From Ceratopteris richardii (lineage: Eukaryota > Streptophyta > Polypodiopsida > Polypodiales > Pteridaceae), in contig CM035423.1 in NCBI GenBank assembly GCA_020310875.1, positions 140,005,748-140,069,747 of the forward strand: a DNA stretch of 64,000 bases, given 5' to 3'. Both the position numbers and the translations under genes were made by a program. This document shows positions 22,201 to 32,127 of this stretch, one piece after another (the first letter of the stretch is position 1; each line of letters opens with the position of its first letter). Below the pieces are notes generated by a model. The model was given only the letters and a program-made list of their open reading frames with translations, had not been told where the DNA came from and made no database searches.

Positions 22201-22534
22201 CACGGAGGAAATGCTAAGTCGACTCAATACTGCTAAGCAACGTAAAGAGGAGGAAAAACGAATTCGAGAAGAAGCACAGGCAGAGGCCTTAGAGCGTATC
22301 AGACGAATGAAGTTGAGGAGACAAGGGAGGGATCAGCCTGTGACTGACACTCAAGAGTCTCCAGGCTATCACATGGCCATGTGTGAGGCTTCAGGTGAAC
22401 GTACCCATAAGATAGTGGACCGACGACCTTTTGTGACCCTAGAAATAGGACAAAGAGACAGCACAACAAGCGTGAGGGCTTTAATTGATTCAGGAGCAGC
22501 CACAAGTGCAGTTCGGCTTTCTTATTGCCAGTAG
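16268..22534 (+). CDS. pol: Pol polyprotein, element A (PR-RT-RH-IN plus second PR-like domain)
   Basis: It is in the same frame as gag and open from 16154; the first Met is 16268 (2,088 residues). Two more zinc knuckles lie at residues 96 (CFRCQGDHLIRDC) and 125 (CQDCGKEHLLRDC). The first aspartic protease has VDSGAG at about 581-586. RT follows, with FGLTNAPATFQ and YVDD at 1151-1154, then RNase H (HVDAS near 1297, TDHQALLYL near 1368). The integrase has two tandem H-H-C-C modules (AH...GNH...CPGC near 1502-1545; AH...GGH...CDTC near 1628-1671) and catalytic D1699, D1761, E1797 (D-x61-D-x35-E). A GDLVLVYT C-terminal segment follows; no chromodomain is seen. A lysine/arginine/glutamate-rich helix leads to a second IDSGAA protease-like motif at about 2073-2078, cut by TAG at 22532. 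Confidence 0.9.
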   Translation: MIPVKYASTKENPNRAIVPITPLLSDSDPSDHSFDSTHMDSPQAYYMQSPEHNESYYYEDPSENSGEPEYANVMYTNPNSRPQPRQVRPPFPRGPCFRCQGDHLIRDCPLPAPTQPQPVTIQGFCQDCGKEHLLRDCPKNPNNMPKITPINVVGLVVDSIGSVTSTAPVQVITRAHALQQNQGVGQEKSPEVSETESITKKRTRAWKDSRERMKRQWAKKINELEESLRETKAKITEITSQPHPHTLPPLPSPSPSIPPPSNTPHVTHPPPRVGSVLADPTPKGLDMMFKAYQARLQEGLTAANLDKSYPRADLEIERMKMCMKMVEQAQAILETSQKFNQTNSVKPDLHFQGLLERLEQLVNKSQVSLPPQAQPVVERGSSPPRGAYVPNSTDAGIPPSIQQYSQEFLREIQEEKWAKEKGDSPPIPEIDDLRDQFPQDIPSIYGDQTEQQEDERLDFESNSLQELPHFTGPWESESLQIRAPTILVRNEDSVIPRNTDVVKNTKVQCHLTVEELLKAKPELWNHVKDQVPELESNIPKVGSKQKVPEIPLDKIGDMSEGEEGNTYLPITYQGYTTKAIVDSGAGVAIATTSLWKRWGKPTLRPTRMKLQMADGHFERPLGLLEGITLTTCGVEFEHTFAICDFEKNNVYEMILGRPFLRQLQIVQDWGTNSLYLQHLGVTTKVNLKDYTFRDVPPLQWNPIHKAKEDSISVHSGSSREPSWLHEDTHLWMCKVAEEEEKRLKAREEGTPPGDRPIKDPAYTPMIFPDEEFEPHGWAEILATMDIAVNEEQWTPHCDEEGYDISVFMCQPLLEERDPSEFIEEEENDDDLESIVMDTYFDSEEHYLEDIGVLTQKEEEPLASIKTINSKKGSEGGQKKKKRKAVKQEEEESLFEVPENFKKYEVEDRKILVRMPKREAIVGEAYDNKEKTKKIVVTIEGNEERCTYIGDDLSAKEEAELVALLREYRDVFAWHYKDLKGVDPEICSHTIPMTADAKPTKQKPYTYNDNYAAKIKEEIDRLIEAGFIYEIEHTEWVSPIVVVPKKNGKLRVCINLKKVNAATIKDSYPLPITEHLLERVAGKEVYSFLDGFSGYNQVAIAPEDQHKTAFATEWGIFAFRVMPFGLTNAPATFQRLMCHVFKEFLRKSLEVYVDDLCAHSQERSYHIPELRQIFNKCRDYRVCLNPEKCVFMVRQGKILGHIVSKNGISTDEDKVRAIAELPRPRNVKEVQAFMGHCGYYRRFIHMYAIIAKPLYGLLTNFEWNEECENSFNELKRRLCTAPILTSPDWSKPFHVHVDASNHAIGCVLAQPTGEGNLDLPIAYASRQLNAAERNYTTTEREGLGMVYAVKKFRHYLLANKFKFFTDHQALLYLVNKPCNTGRLVRWFLLLMEYDFEVVVRKGRTHLRADHLSRITSGEPPQGVSDEFPDAYLFNLEVVPKWANKLVPVLTFGPANKNVKTSKEEIVKSLKYQILAGSMYKQDTEGVLACCVEDDEHTSWLQQAHEGLLGNHYSKQRTLQNLRRLGVYWPSMDKEIQEWIQSCPGCQERPPVEHATLYHVSLIPDWSAPLVEFMRSGTLPNQASLAIKRSMEQEAQDYALVGDNLYRRGKDGYLRLCIHESDYLKVLEAAHSGTAGGHFGLDRVIKTILFSGLWWPTLHMDAHTYVKSCDTCQRAQYPIRKDEMPLRPMMGGRAFSRWGIDFVGPINPPARNSHAEYIIVATDYLTKWVEVKATTKNDAQTTAKFLFENVFTRYGLPIELVSDRGTHFLNEVIENLLQEFMVTHKKSAPYHPQANGQAESTNKVLCNVLMKLVNNKRSDWDKQLHHAVWAYRVAYKTVLNGTPFQMVFGQNAVLPLDFLILALRVAQEHEWNGHELSSRIFDLERLGETRLRAAAGIYAAKKRQKAYFDAHVKDKGLKAGDLVLVYTLKQHARKLEKRGYGPMIINRISTSGAVQLATLEGDVLPNYISGCRVKLYQEPLTEEMLSRLNTAKQRKEEEKRIREEAQAEALERIRRMKLRRQGRDQPVTDTQESPGYHMAMCEASGERTHKIVDRRPFVTLEIGQRDSTTSVRALIDSGAATSAVRLSYCQ

Positions 22535-23544
22535 CTGCAATTGGAGGTAAAACCCCTAGAAGCATATCTGATAGGATTAGGAGGTGTTGAAACCCCTTGT
22601 ATGGGAGAGGTGGATCTTCCCCTCTACATACAAGAGGTCCTCATGCCAGCAAAAGTGCTAGTGTGTGAAGACGAGGATCTGACCGAACCTCTTGTCTAGG
22701 CCAAGATTGGATCTATGATCACGCTGTCAACCTCAACCTAAGAAGTGGACTTCTTCAGGCTTGGGTAGGCCAAAGCCGTCTCACGATTGAATTAGAAAAT
22801 CAAGCACTCAAACCAATAGAACAGACACCAACTCTTGGTCCCTCCAGGAATCCACATGAAGATAACAATGTTGTGCTTGTCCAAACTTCTATGGTGCAGA
22901 GGAATGTCAATCTTACTGAAGGTTCAGGAGCCAATAAGGAGTTCCTAACTGATCCAAAGAAGATTCTAAACGAGCAGACCGAACATCACTCTACACGAAG
23001 GAGGCCGCTGATCAAGAGGCAGGAGCGCCAACCCATGCAACACAGAGCACCTCGGGGCGCGAAGCAGATCTGGATACGCAAGGATGGGAAACCCACAACT
23101 CTAATAGCAGACTCTCAAGAAGACAAGAAACGAGCCTCACCCTCAAGGAACGAAGTGAAGAAGCCCCTTAGGATAACCCCTAGGCATACCATTTCTATTT
23201 GGGTCCCTAAGCGGTCAATGAAGGCTACCGCTAATGCTAGACAGATATGGGTGCCCAAGGCCTGCTTACAAGCCCAAATTACTTCACCTTCAGGCACTAG
23301 GATGAAGCAACTTTCACAAGCACTCATGACCAACAACTCAGAAAATGAAAAGATACCTACACCTCTCACTGTCCCCACTCCCATCAACCCTAGGAATGTC
23401 TGGAAATGGGTACCCAAAAGGTCCCAAATACATCACACTCTCATCCAGAAATCTTCACCTGTCTTTAGCTCTAAGAGCTACGACTCCTCTATCAAAGTGT
23501 GGAGAATTAAACTGTGTACTAAACCCCCTGACCCAATTCTGTAA
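22535..23544 (+). pseudogene. Displaced C-terminus of Pol, element A
   Basis: Comparison with intact E pol shows this is the rest of the polyprotein. After the TAG at 22532 the second protease-like domain continues (LIGLGG, then LVCEDEDL). A single-base deletion near 22698, just before the GQDW-like motif, shifts the frame by one base. The shifted frame is open to TAA at 23542 and includes the 223-codon stretch from 22873. That tail is basic and repeats a W-[IV]-[PR]-K motif four times (near 23069, 23197, 23247 and 23404), as E pol does. Function of the tail is unknown. Confidence 0.75.
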
Positions 23545-23727
23545 ATCCGTCTACTCTAACACAGGAGCATTTTGAGCCCATTGCATAACCAAAGTATGCA
23601 TCTAGGATGACTCTGACCTCTAATCACCACTCACACCTATCACAAACACTTCACCACTAACCACTGACCTCCGGGATTGTCATGTTAGTATTGTGAAGGG
23701 AACACCATTACAGCTTGTTTCCTATGC

Positions 23728-23757
23728 AACACTAATGTGCCTTTCGTCTTCCAGCAG
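23728..23757 (+). promoter_or_regulatory. Candidate splice acceptor before the third ORF, element A
   Basis: A branch-point-like CACTAAT near 23730 is followed by pyrimidine-rich CTTTCGTCTTCCAG ending at 23754, with a second CAG at 23755-23757. The third-ORF ATG is about 20 bases downstream. Element E has an even better acceptor at the equivalent place. With the donors after the PBS it could yield a spliced subgenomic RNA. Motif-based inference. Confidence 0.5.
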
Positions 23758-23774
23758 ATAAGCAACCTACTCTC

Positions 23775-26700
23775 ATGGCAACAGCGGCATGCACAAGCTC
23801 TCAGGCAGGATCTGGTGCTCCAATCAATTGGGATGCCATGCCGGTGGAGGCCCCACCAACAGCTCGACCTGAGGAGTTCGTGAATGTGCGGAGGATTCCT
23901 ATTCCAGATCCACCAAATGGCCTAACCGAAAGAGTAAAGGGGCATTCTCATTGGTTCAATGAGATGCCAGGAGATTTGGGGGACGCGGATCATATCTGGG
24001 AGTCCAAGATGGAATGTGGAGGAGTGTGGTGGACCTTCCAGTTCTTCTCACGAGAATTTGAAGCATTGCAAAATGCAGCTCCACTTCAAGATATCTGGCA
24101 AAAAGCAGGATTACAAACTTATTTCAGTGCAGCTCTGCCTAAACCAGATTTCCTCAGGTGCTACTACCTAATTGCCACGCTGAAGCCGACAGATAAGGAT
24201 AATTCAGGCACATTCTGGGTGCCCTCCTTGTCAAATCTGGAGGAAATGAGGAAGTTCGAATTGAATGTGACTTTAATCAGGGAAGCACTTCAGATGTATG
24301 GCACGCATGTACCTTCTGACCGCGACCCCTTGATACCGGAGTCGATGAAAAGCAATAGAATCAAGAAACTAAAAGAAATGTGCGCCCTCACCCCCAACAT
24401 TGCCATACCTTTGCGGATGTGCCTCCAACACTTCGCATTTCCCGCTCAGGACCGTTTCACTCAACCTCACAAGAAAATATGGTATGGGCTATATCTAGCA
24501 GAGACTGGAAGCTTGCCCATTAAGATGCCGGTATGGATCTTAGACCAAGTGTATGAGGCAGGTAAGCGGGGTGTGAGGAAGCCTACTCTACATGGCTGTT
24601 GTGCGCTTACAAGAATCATCTACAGATGTCTTGCATATGATGTGCCAGTTGCCCGAGCCCTAAAGTATGCACAACTGGAGCTGTTCAAAGGGCGGAAGTC
24701 AGGGAGCCAGCCTGCAAAATGAATGCGTGGATCGCTCTCCCAGGTAACGATCCCTCAAGAAGCCACGACCAAAGCTTCTCCCCGACCAGAAGCTCAGGTC
24801 ACACCTTTCACGATCCATCTTCAAGGAGTTCAAGCTAGGGAGGTGGTACAACCCGTTCCATCCACCCCTCCACTACCTACCGATGCAGAGTTTGCATCTA
24901 TGGCCACCTTCACAGAAGATCCAAACTTCGATTTTGAAAGATTCCTGCAGACGGTCCCCCTATCCGACAGTGAAGATTCCCCTGACAATGTTGATCCGGG
25001 TGCATGAGTCCAAAGAGAACAGCCACGGGGCGAGACCAGCAGAGTACATGGGGAAGAAGTGGCACAACATCCTCAAGACCCAAATACACAAGTTCAGGAA
25101 GGTGCACAAAGAAATGAACCAGAAGACAGTGGAGAAGAGGCCCCTGCCTACATGGCACAACTCAGACGACTATACAAGACCATCAAGCAGGTACAGAGAA
25201 GACATAAGATGACAGAAGAGGCGAATAGAGCTCTAGTGAACCAGATGCTCCAAACCGAGAATGTCGACTCACATTTTGTGGAATCATTGAATCTATTGGC
25301 AGAGACATGTGGGATCGGGGAAGCATTGAGGACAATGGTCTATCAGGAAAACCCTATCTATGATCAACGAAGGATTGATACACGGCCACGACGCGGGAAA
25401 ATGATTCAAATGGAAGCCTCTACCGCCTTGCCTACTATAATTTCAGAGGATGTTCACATGACGAGCCCAAGTCCCACTGACGAACAAGAGGTAATTACAC
25501 ACGTACCATCTCCACCGCCACCTTCCATCCACCCTTCAGAACCCTTCTCCACAATCCCTTCGGAACAACCGATATCCACCCATCATGAAACCATTGTACA
25601 CACCTCCATTTTTACATCCTCCCCTTTACCCACATCCAGCACTTCCACCCAAATTTTTGAACCTCACACCGGTCATCCGGCCACCGATCAAACCATAATA
25701 GGTCACCCTTCCTATCTCCCCGCCCTTGGACAACCACTTGCCAATAGCCATACCTCATCCCATCCTTTTCCATTCACCCACACCCAAACCCTACCCACCA
25801 CTCCCCTAGCAACTGCCTCACACTCAACCCAAGTCACACAACCCTCATTCTGGACAAACCTTGTAAATATACTCCAACAGGTGGATAATTATAATAAAAA
25901 GTTCCTTTCCCAACCCCACTCCCCCACATTCACTGCCACCACTATCACACCACCCACCATTCCTGTATTCACAGTGCACGAATCACACACTCTCACGTCC
26001 GATCCCATGGACATCTCACCATCCACAGGATCACCCACCACCACGGTTATTCCAACATCACCACGTATCATTTCACTCACGTCGCCATTTCCAAGCACTG
26101 TAGGCACAACATCCACTTTTCCCTTTCCCATCTCCCGACCCCTTGCATCTTCCACCTTTACCCCTGCACCCACTTCATTTAGTCATGCACTCAACACCAT
26201 GCTCGAAGCTGCTGCCCAACTTAAACAGGAATACAGGTTACTAGAAGAAAACAATAAAGAACTCTGTACTTTGTCAGCCCATCTCCAGGCACGTGTCACT
26301 GCCCTGGAGTTATCTAATACGGAATTACAGCAGGAGGTGACTACCCTCCAACAATATCAGGTGGAGCTCGAGTCCACACATACAGAGAAGAGTAGGGTAA
26401 CTGAAGAACAACTTAGAGATCAGCTAGCCCGTAACGCTAGACTACAACGAAACATGGCTCTACTCCGACGCCATTTAGCGGCTTCTCAAGAAGAAAACAA
26501 AAGACTACAGCAACAAAATCAAGACAACCTCGAAGCAGCTATGGAAAATACTCCAGGGGCACCCATTGACCCGGCTAAATTCCAAGCCATCCCCTCAGAG
26601 AATATACAACAAATATTAGAAACCTATGCCACTCTCCTAGAAGCTCATGATCAGCTTGCTGACCAAGTCAAAGACCTACAGAAAGCCCAAGTGCCTGCAC

Positions 26701-27920
26701 CACACCAACAAGAACCTAAAGAGATGGCCAACGCTGCAACCTCACCAGAGCCGGAATTATCAGTAGCCAGTGAAGTACTAGAGCTACGTCAGCAGGTGGC
26801 CGAGTTAAAAATTAAGTTGCTACAATATGAACGACCCCCCTCCCCACCTGATCAGCCAAGTGAAGAGGAGACTATTGTTATTCCGGTGGAAGAAACATTC
26901 GAAGATAATTATGAGCCACAACCTCTTCCAGGTGGCAGGATCACTGAAGAGGGACAGGATACATATGAGGAACCCCCATCCGCATGGATGAAGCAGGTAG
27001 AGGAGATGGGTCACACTCACGAAGAGCGTGTTGCAACTCAGATGCTAGCCATGAAAGCCATAGAGGATACCATACTCAAATCTGAATATTTCTCGAACTT
27101 GGCTCCTAGGCGGCTGATAACTAGCTCAGAGTTACAATACAAACCTTATTTTGTATTGTTGGCAGACTACAATGCTGAGATCAAACGCATAACCAACAAG
27201 TACCCCTCCTTCGCAACACAATTCGAACCCGAGGACATCCCAGAGGCAGCCAAAAAAGGGGCCATATTCCAGCCCATATGGAGGCAAAGATTACTAGAAA
27301 CATACCCGGACATGCTGAGAACATGGGATCACGCTCCCATGCATTTGAAGTATAACCCTTGTTATGGGCCAGTACAAAGAAGAAGATCATGGAAAGCCTT
27401 CGCCATCAAAGTTCAGAACAATGTAAACTGTAGAGAATGGCTTAATTACCCTGCCATTGCACCCCCAACCGGCACTCCCACAGTATCTTACATGATAGCA
27501 ACCATCAGACATTGGTTGCCACGCCTCCACCCCATGCCAGATGTGGCTGCCCAGATGATGCTCAAGATATTCGATATGATGCAGGTGGTGCTCAAAACTT
27601 TCCGCAATGTATGCCATATTCAGCCTCCGATTCCCGGCTTCATCAATGGTAATTATGACCTCCTGTATGATATGAGCACAACCCCCAGCATACGAGTTGC
27701 TTATGCATGGCACGCACGCATCAGATATCTCCCTGCTTGCTATAAGCAAACTTTCGACGATATGTTTACCATGGGGTTCTGGGAGTCACACTCAGAAGTG
27801 TTCGCACCACGCCCAACCCACCTGCTACATCTATTCGCGTGTGAACAAACCATGCACTCAGAACTCTACACAACGCCACAACCGGACATACCGAGTGCAC
27901 TCAATTGGGAGACCCTCTAG
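23775..27920 (+). pseudogene. Third ORF of element A (ORF3), interrupted by two stops
   Basis: One reading frame of about 1,381 codons runs from ATG 23775 to TAG 27920, interrupted by TGA at 24720 and TGA at 25005; uninterrupted pieces are 315, 94 and 953 codons. It is homologous along its ends to the intact ORF at 55725-59330. The N-terminal domain (23900-24710) shares the IWQKAGLQTYF...PDFLRC and GGxxAL-like regions with E. A P/S/T-rich low-complexity region (25440-26190) and a coiled coil (about 26200-26850, leucine-spaced LEENNKEL, LELSNTELQQEV) follow. The C-terminal domain (27270-27850) keeps WRQRLLETYP, NP...RRR and EWLNYP. No signal peptide or membrane span is seen, so a classical envelope role is not supported. 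It may be a structural or nucleic-acid-handling protein; its role is unknown. Confidence 0.8.
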
Positions 27921-28030
27921 AGAGACTTGGTTCGGGGACTACGCATCAAGGAACAAGAAGTGGCAACCGACCTCCTGCAAGAGTACATTGATCAAACGGT
28001 GGAGCAGAGGTCTGTCAGAGGCGACATACG

Positions 28031-28045
28031 CTAGGGGGGGGAGAG
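28031..28045 (+). promoter_or_regulatory. Polypurine tract, element A
   Basis: CTAGGGGGGGGAGAG directly precedes the 3' LTR at 28046; plus-strand priming site. Confidence 0.88.
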
Positions 28046-28624
28046 TGTTGACAGTATACGGGAAGAAGCAAGTACGGACACACATGCAGATCTAGCACTA
28101 AGGCAACCCTTCATTTTTTTTCAAAACCCTTACATCATTTTTAAGTGATTCTCATCACTAAAAACCCTTGTAAATATCATTTCACCTTTTTGTAGCTCCA
28201 TTTTGTACAAGCCGAGGAGTCCTCGAGCTTGGGGAGCCTTAGAAGTAGTTGCCTGCCAATTTTCATAATTTTTAGATCTCGTTTGAGCCCTCAAATAAGC
28301 CCTGGAACCTAATTTTTAACTAGGCCGGACACTAGGTCTGGACAGGGCCAAAGCTAGTCAAAAACTATAAATAGAGCTAGAGAGCTCATTTTTGGGAGAG
28401 CTTCTTGTAGTTTGAGCTTGTATGAGAACTTTGATGCAATAGAAGTGATTCCATTGTCTTACTCTCTTTGTTCTTGCCGTGTGTGCACGTGTGTGTGTAT
28501 GTGTGTGCATGTTAGTGTGCTTCTCACTCATGCATTTGTGCTTCCACTTGCTCGTGGTCTTCATACCATCCTCACGTCTCCCCGGATTGACATTAAAGGA
28601 GGTGCTACTCATCGCTGAGCTACA
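28046..28624 (+). repeat. 3' LTR of element A
   Basis: TGTTGACAGTATACGG to GAGCTACA, 579 bp, nearly identical to 12152-12716. The dyad CGAGGAGTCCTCG is at 28213-28225. It is followed by target duplication ATAGG and then by B gag. Confidence 0.93.
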
Positions 28625-31027
28625 ATAGGTCAACTGCTAGAAGAATTCATTGTAGAATTTTCCAAGAGTGGGATCAGGCATACCACATCATCCTTGATCC
28701 ACAGCTTTAAGCAGAGAGCCCAAGAAACAGTGCAACTTGTAGGAAGACACTTCAGACGATACTTAGAAAGATGCCCTATTCTAGAGCTACCCACACCAGC
28801 CAAACAAGTGGCCTTGTTTTTAGATGGCTTACTTAGCACAAAGTTAAGATCATATGTGTACTTGAAAGAGCCTAGATCCATAAAAGAGTGTTTGCGGATG
28901 TGCATTAACATAGAAGACAACTTGGGTGAGGATTTAGGACTGTCCAAACTCTATAAGGACTCTAATAGTTCTACTAGTCATACATCTAGAACCTCCACTG
29001 AGATAGATGAGATAGCTGAGCACGTGGCCAAAAAGCTAGGAGTTCAAAATAGACAACCACCAAGGGTCACCCCATTGAAGCGATGTTATACATGCGAAGG
29101 AGATCACATGGCTAATGTCTACCCAATGATGGCTCAACCCCAAGGAAACTCTAATGCTTCATATTGCACTATTGAGAGAAAATACACGAACCATACGGCT
29201 CAAGATTGTCCCTACAAGAGGCAAGCTATTAGACAAAATTATCAGCAACCTTACCAGCAGGGTAGGTATCAGAACCAGTACCAAAAGCCATATTATAGGC
29301 CACAACAACAATATCAACCTCAATACCAGTAGCAATATTAGGCATCATACATGCCACAACCAGTCCTAGGAAACCAACCACAAGCTCCTGCCAATGTGAT
29401 TCCAATTAAGTATGTAGTGGTAGAGGAGAACCTTAATAGAGCATTGGTGCCACTAACCCCGTTGGTCTTAGAAAATGACTCTTATGCTCATAGTTCAGAC
29501 TACTCCGATGAAGGTAGTCCACATGGTTATTACATAGAGTCTCCTAAGCATAGTGAGATTTATTTGTATCAATATGAGGCACCACCTATGGAACAAAATT
29601 GGGAGCCCGAATACTTTAATGTCATGTATGCGAATCCAAATCCTAGGCCCCAATTGAGACAAGTAAGACCACAAGCCCCTAGAGGACCATGCTTTAGATG
29701 TCAAGGCGACCATTTCATTCGTGAATGCCCCCACTCACTCACTCCAGGACAAGGACAAAACATCACAATACAAGGCTTTTGTCCTAAGTGCGGTAAGGAA
29801 CATCTTCCAAGAGAGTGTCCTAGGAATCCCTCTAGTGCACCCAAGGTTACACCCATCAATATGGTAGGCTTAGTGGCAAATTCAAGTTCAAGAAGTAGTA
29901 ACGTGGCTCCTATACAGGCAGTTACTAGGGCACAAGCATTAAAACAGGATAAACCAGCTGAACAGTTAGAGTCAAGCGAATCAGGAGAGCCTAGTAAGAG
30001 GAAAACAAGAACGTGGAAGGATACCAGGGAAAGAACCAATCGCAAATGGAATAAAAAGCTATCCGAATTAGAAGAAAGCTTAAAGGATACAACAACAAAA
30101 ATAGAAGACATTGCATCTCAAACTTCCTCGCATGCTAAAACTCCATCCACACCACCTCATCCCATCCCACCACTCATTGTAAATAGACCGCAACCAAGGT
30201 ATGTTCTTGCAGATCCAACCCCAGAAGGCTCCTACTAGGCTCGACTTCAAGAAGGGCCAACCACTGCAAACTTATACAAGAGTTACCCTAGAGCAGACTT
30301 AGAGATTGAACGAACAAAAATGTGCATGAAAATGGTAGAAGTAGCTCAATCTATGCTCGAGACTAGTCAAAAGTTCAATAAGACAAACTCTTTCAAGCCA
30401 GATTTGCATTTCCAAGGCTTACTAGAAAGATTAGAGCAGTTGGTAAACAAGCCGCATGTTTCTTTACCTCTAGAGGCTCAACCAGTTATTGAAAGAGAAA
30501 GCTTACCACCAATGAAAGATTATGTTCCTGATTCCATGGATGAGGGAGCACCTCTTTCAATTCAACAATACTCTAAAGAGTTCTTGCGGGAAATACAAGA
30601 GCAAGAATGGGCCAAGGAGAAGGGTAATCCCCCTCCTATTCTTGAAACTGATGACCTTCATGATCAATTTCCCCAAGACATTCTGTCTATCTATGGAGAC
30701 CAAGCAGAGCAACAAGAAGATGAAATATTAGATTTTGAATCTAATTCTTTACAAGAGCTTCCACAATTCACAGGCCCATGGGAATCTGAATCTCTTCATA
30801 TCAGAGCTCCCACAATATTGGTAAGAAATGAAGACTCAGTGGTTCCAAGAAACACTCAAATCGTGTAGAACACCAAGGTTCAATGCCATCTCACTATAGA
30901 AGAGCTGCTCAAAGCAAAACCTGAGCTATGGAATCATGTGAAGGATCAGGTTCTAGAACTTGATTCTAAAATGCCAAAAGCAAGCTCTAAGAAAAAAGTT
31001 CCAGAGATACCTCTCGATAAAATAGGA
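28625..31027 (+). pseudogene. gag end and early pol of element B, second part
   Basis: B gag resumes in sense at the ATAGG duplication (IGQLLEEFIVEFSKSG) and runs through LERCP and the knuckle CYTCEGDHMANV, whose last cysteine is replaced by tyrosine. Two TAG codons near 29330 and 29339 separate it from the pol-frame stretch starting at ATG 29351. There two more knuckles, CFRCQGDHFIREC and CPKCGKEHLPREC, are intact. Later breaks include a TAG near 30236 with a local deletion, and a TAG near 30866. The reading reaches the IPLDKIG segment just upstream of protease and is cut at 31027 by Copia element C. Confidence 0.87.
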
Positions 31028-32115
31028 TGTTGGGAGTGATGGTTGGATGCACTCAAGAAATGAGTTGGTGCTGCTATACCTGCTTCACACCAGCCCTCCT
31101 TGATTCCAGAAATGCTTGGTACACACCTTGAGCTTTCAAATGATACCAAGAAAGCATATATGTGCTTTGCAAATGATTTGTGTAATGACCAAATCAAAAC
31201 AGACAACTTTGCACTTCACAAATTCTAGAAAACTTGCTATTTCTGTAATGATACCTTCTCAGTGTTATGCTCAGTGTGACCAGCACACTTGCAATTGGAA
31301 CAATTCCTTTTGGGAATATTAAATTACCTTAATAAGCTACCATTTGCAAGTGGAATGAGAAGAAATGATAAACCACATCCAGAGAAATTGATTTAGCAAA
31401 ATTATATGTACCCCCGACTTTTTAGGAACTCTGCAGACACAGACCAGTGTGCACTTCGATCGAGATTTCTCCGAGATGGCTGATCCAATTGACTTGAAAC
31501 TTTGTAGGTGTATAGTAGACTTGGAGCTGGTTCCAATGTGCTTTGAATCACTTGATTTGGCTCAGTAGATCCTGAGATATGCTCCTTTGAATTTGACAGA
31601 CTTGGAGAAGATGACTCAGACAAAACAGAGATGATGAATGTATACTTCTATTGATTAATGTGTTTGTACAATCTCATTAGCTTGACAAGCATAGCTAATT
31701 GAGGTATTGTGGTGTTGGCTATGAATTAGCACTCACACACAATGAGTTACAATGATAAAATGCCTCGGGAGATGAGCTAGAATGAGTGACACACCCGCGA
31801 GTTTTTTCTCTCCACTTTTATATGAGTTGAGTGATCATTTGAATTTGAAATTCAAATGTAGGCTCCCTAGAATATCTCTACTAAAAGTAGGGAGATATTC
31901 TCTCCATTAAATCATCTAAGAATCCACGACTAATCAAGTTGGTGTGATTACAAGAAAATGCCAAGTCATATAGACTTTTACAATGAGTAAAAAAGTAAGA
32001 ACTTATAAGCATAGGTTCTTATGGTTCTTGCTTCAAATGAAGATATCCTTCAAGGGTTCCAAGCTAATCTTCCAAGGTTCCAAGCCAATGTGTGAAGGCT
32101 TGAAATGCACCAACA
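31028..32115 (-). repeat. 3' LTR of Copia element C
   Basis: Left copy of the direct terminal repeat. Being downstream of RNase H on the minus strand, it is the 3' LTR. It lies next to the polypurine tract at 32116. Confidence 0.95.
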
Positions 32116-32127
32116 GCTCCCCCTCAA
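32116..32127 (-). promoter_or_regulatory. Polypurine tract, Copia element C
   Basis: The minus strand reads TTGAGGGGGAGC immediately before the LTR. Confidence 0.85.

Larger units (their letters stand above)
12152..28624 (+). mobile_element. Ty3/Gypsy element A, nearly complete (16.5 kb)
   Basis: Both LTRs (565 and 579 bp), an exact tRNA-Asp PBS, leader array, gag, pol, third ORF and polypurine tract are present in order. The 5-bp target duplication ATAGG is exact (12147-12151 and 28625-28629). By eye the two LTRs differ at about five substitutions plus two indels, so the insertion is recent. Coding regions carry few lesions: one TAG between gag and pol, one TAG and one single-base deletion near the pol end, and two TGA codons in the third ORF. 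Lack of a chromodomain, the tRNA-Asp primer and the extra ORF suggest the non-chromoviral (Ogre/Tat/Athila-like) side of plant Ty3 elements; exact placement needs a tree. Confidence 0.93.

Noticed and set aside
21990..22330. Chromodomain after integrase
   Set aside because: The sequence after GDLVLVYT lacks the aromatic-cage pattern and turns into a charged helix, then the second protease-like domain.
22873..23544. Separate small gene between pol and ORF3 in A
   Set aside because: Comparison with E shows it is the Pol tail displaced by a one-base deletion near 22698.
24723..25007. Independent 94-codon gene in A
   Set aside because: It is in the same frame as the flanking ORF3 pieces and bounded by two TGA codons; best read as part of interrupted ORF3.
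28358..28633. Minus-strand ORF rich in HTHTHT
   Set aside because: Lies in the LTR; the CA-rich tract in antisense gives His-Thr repeats. The same occurs at 12480-12704 and 2211-2405.
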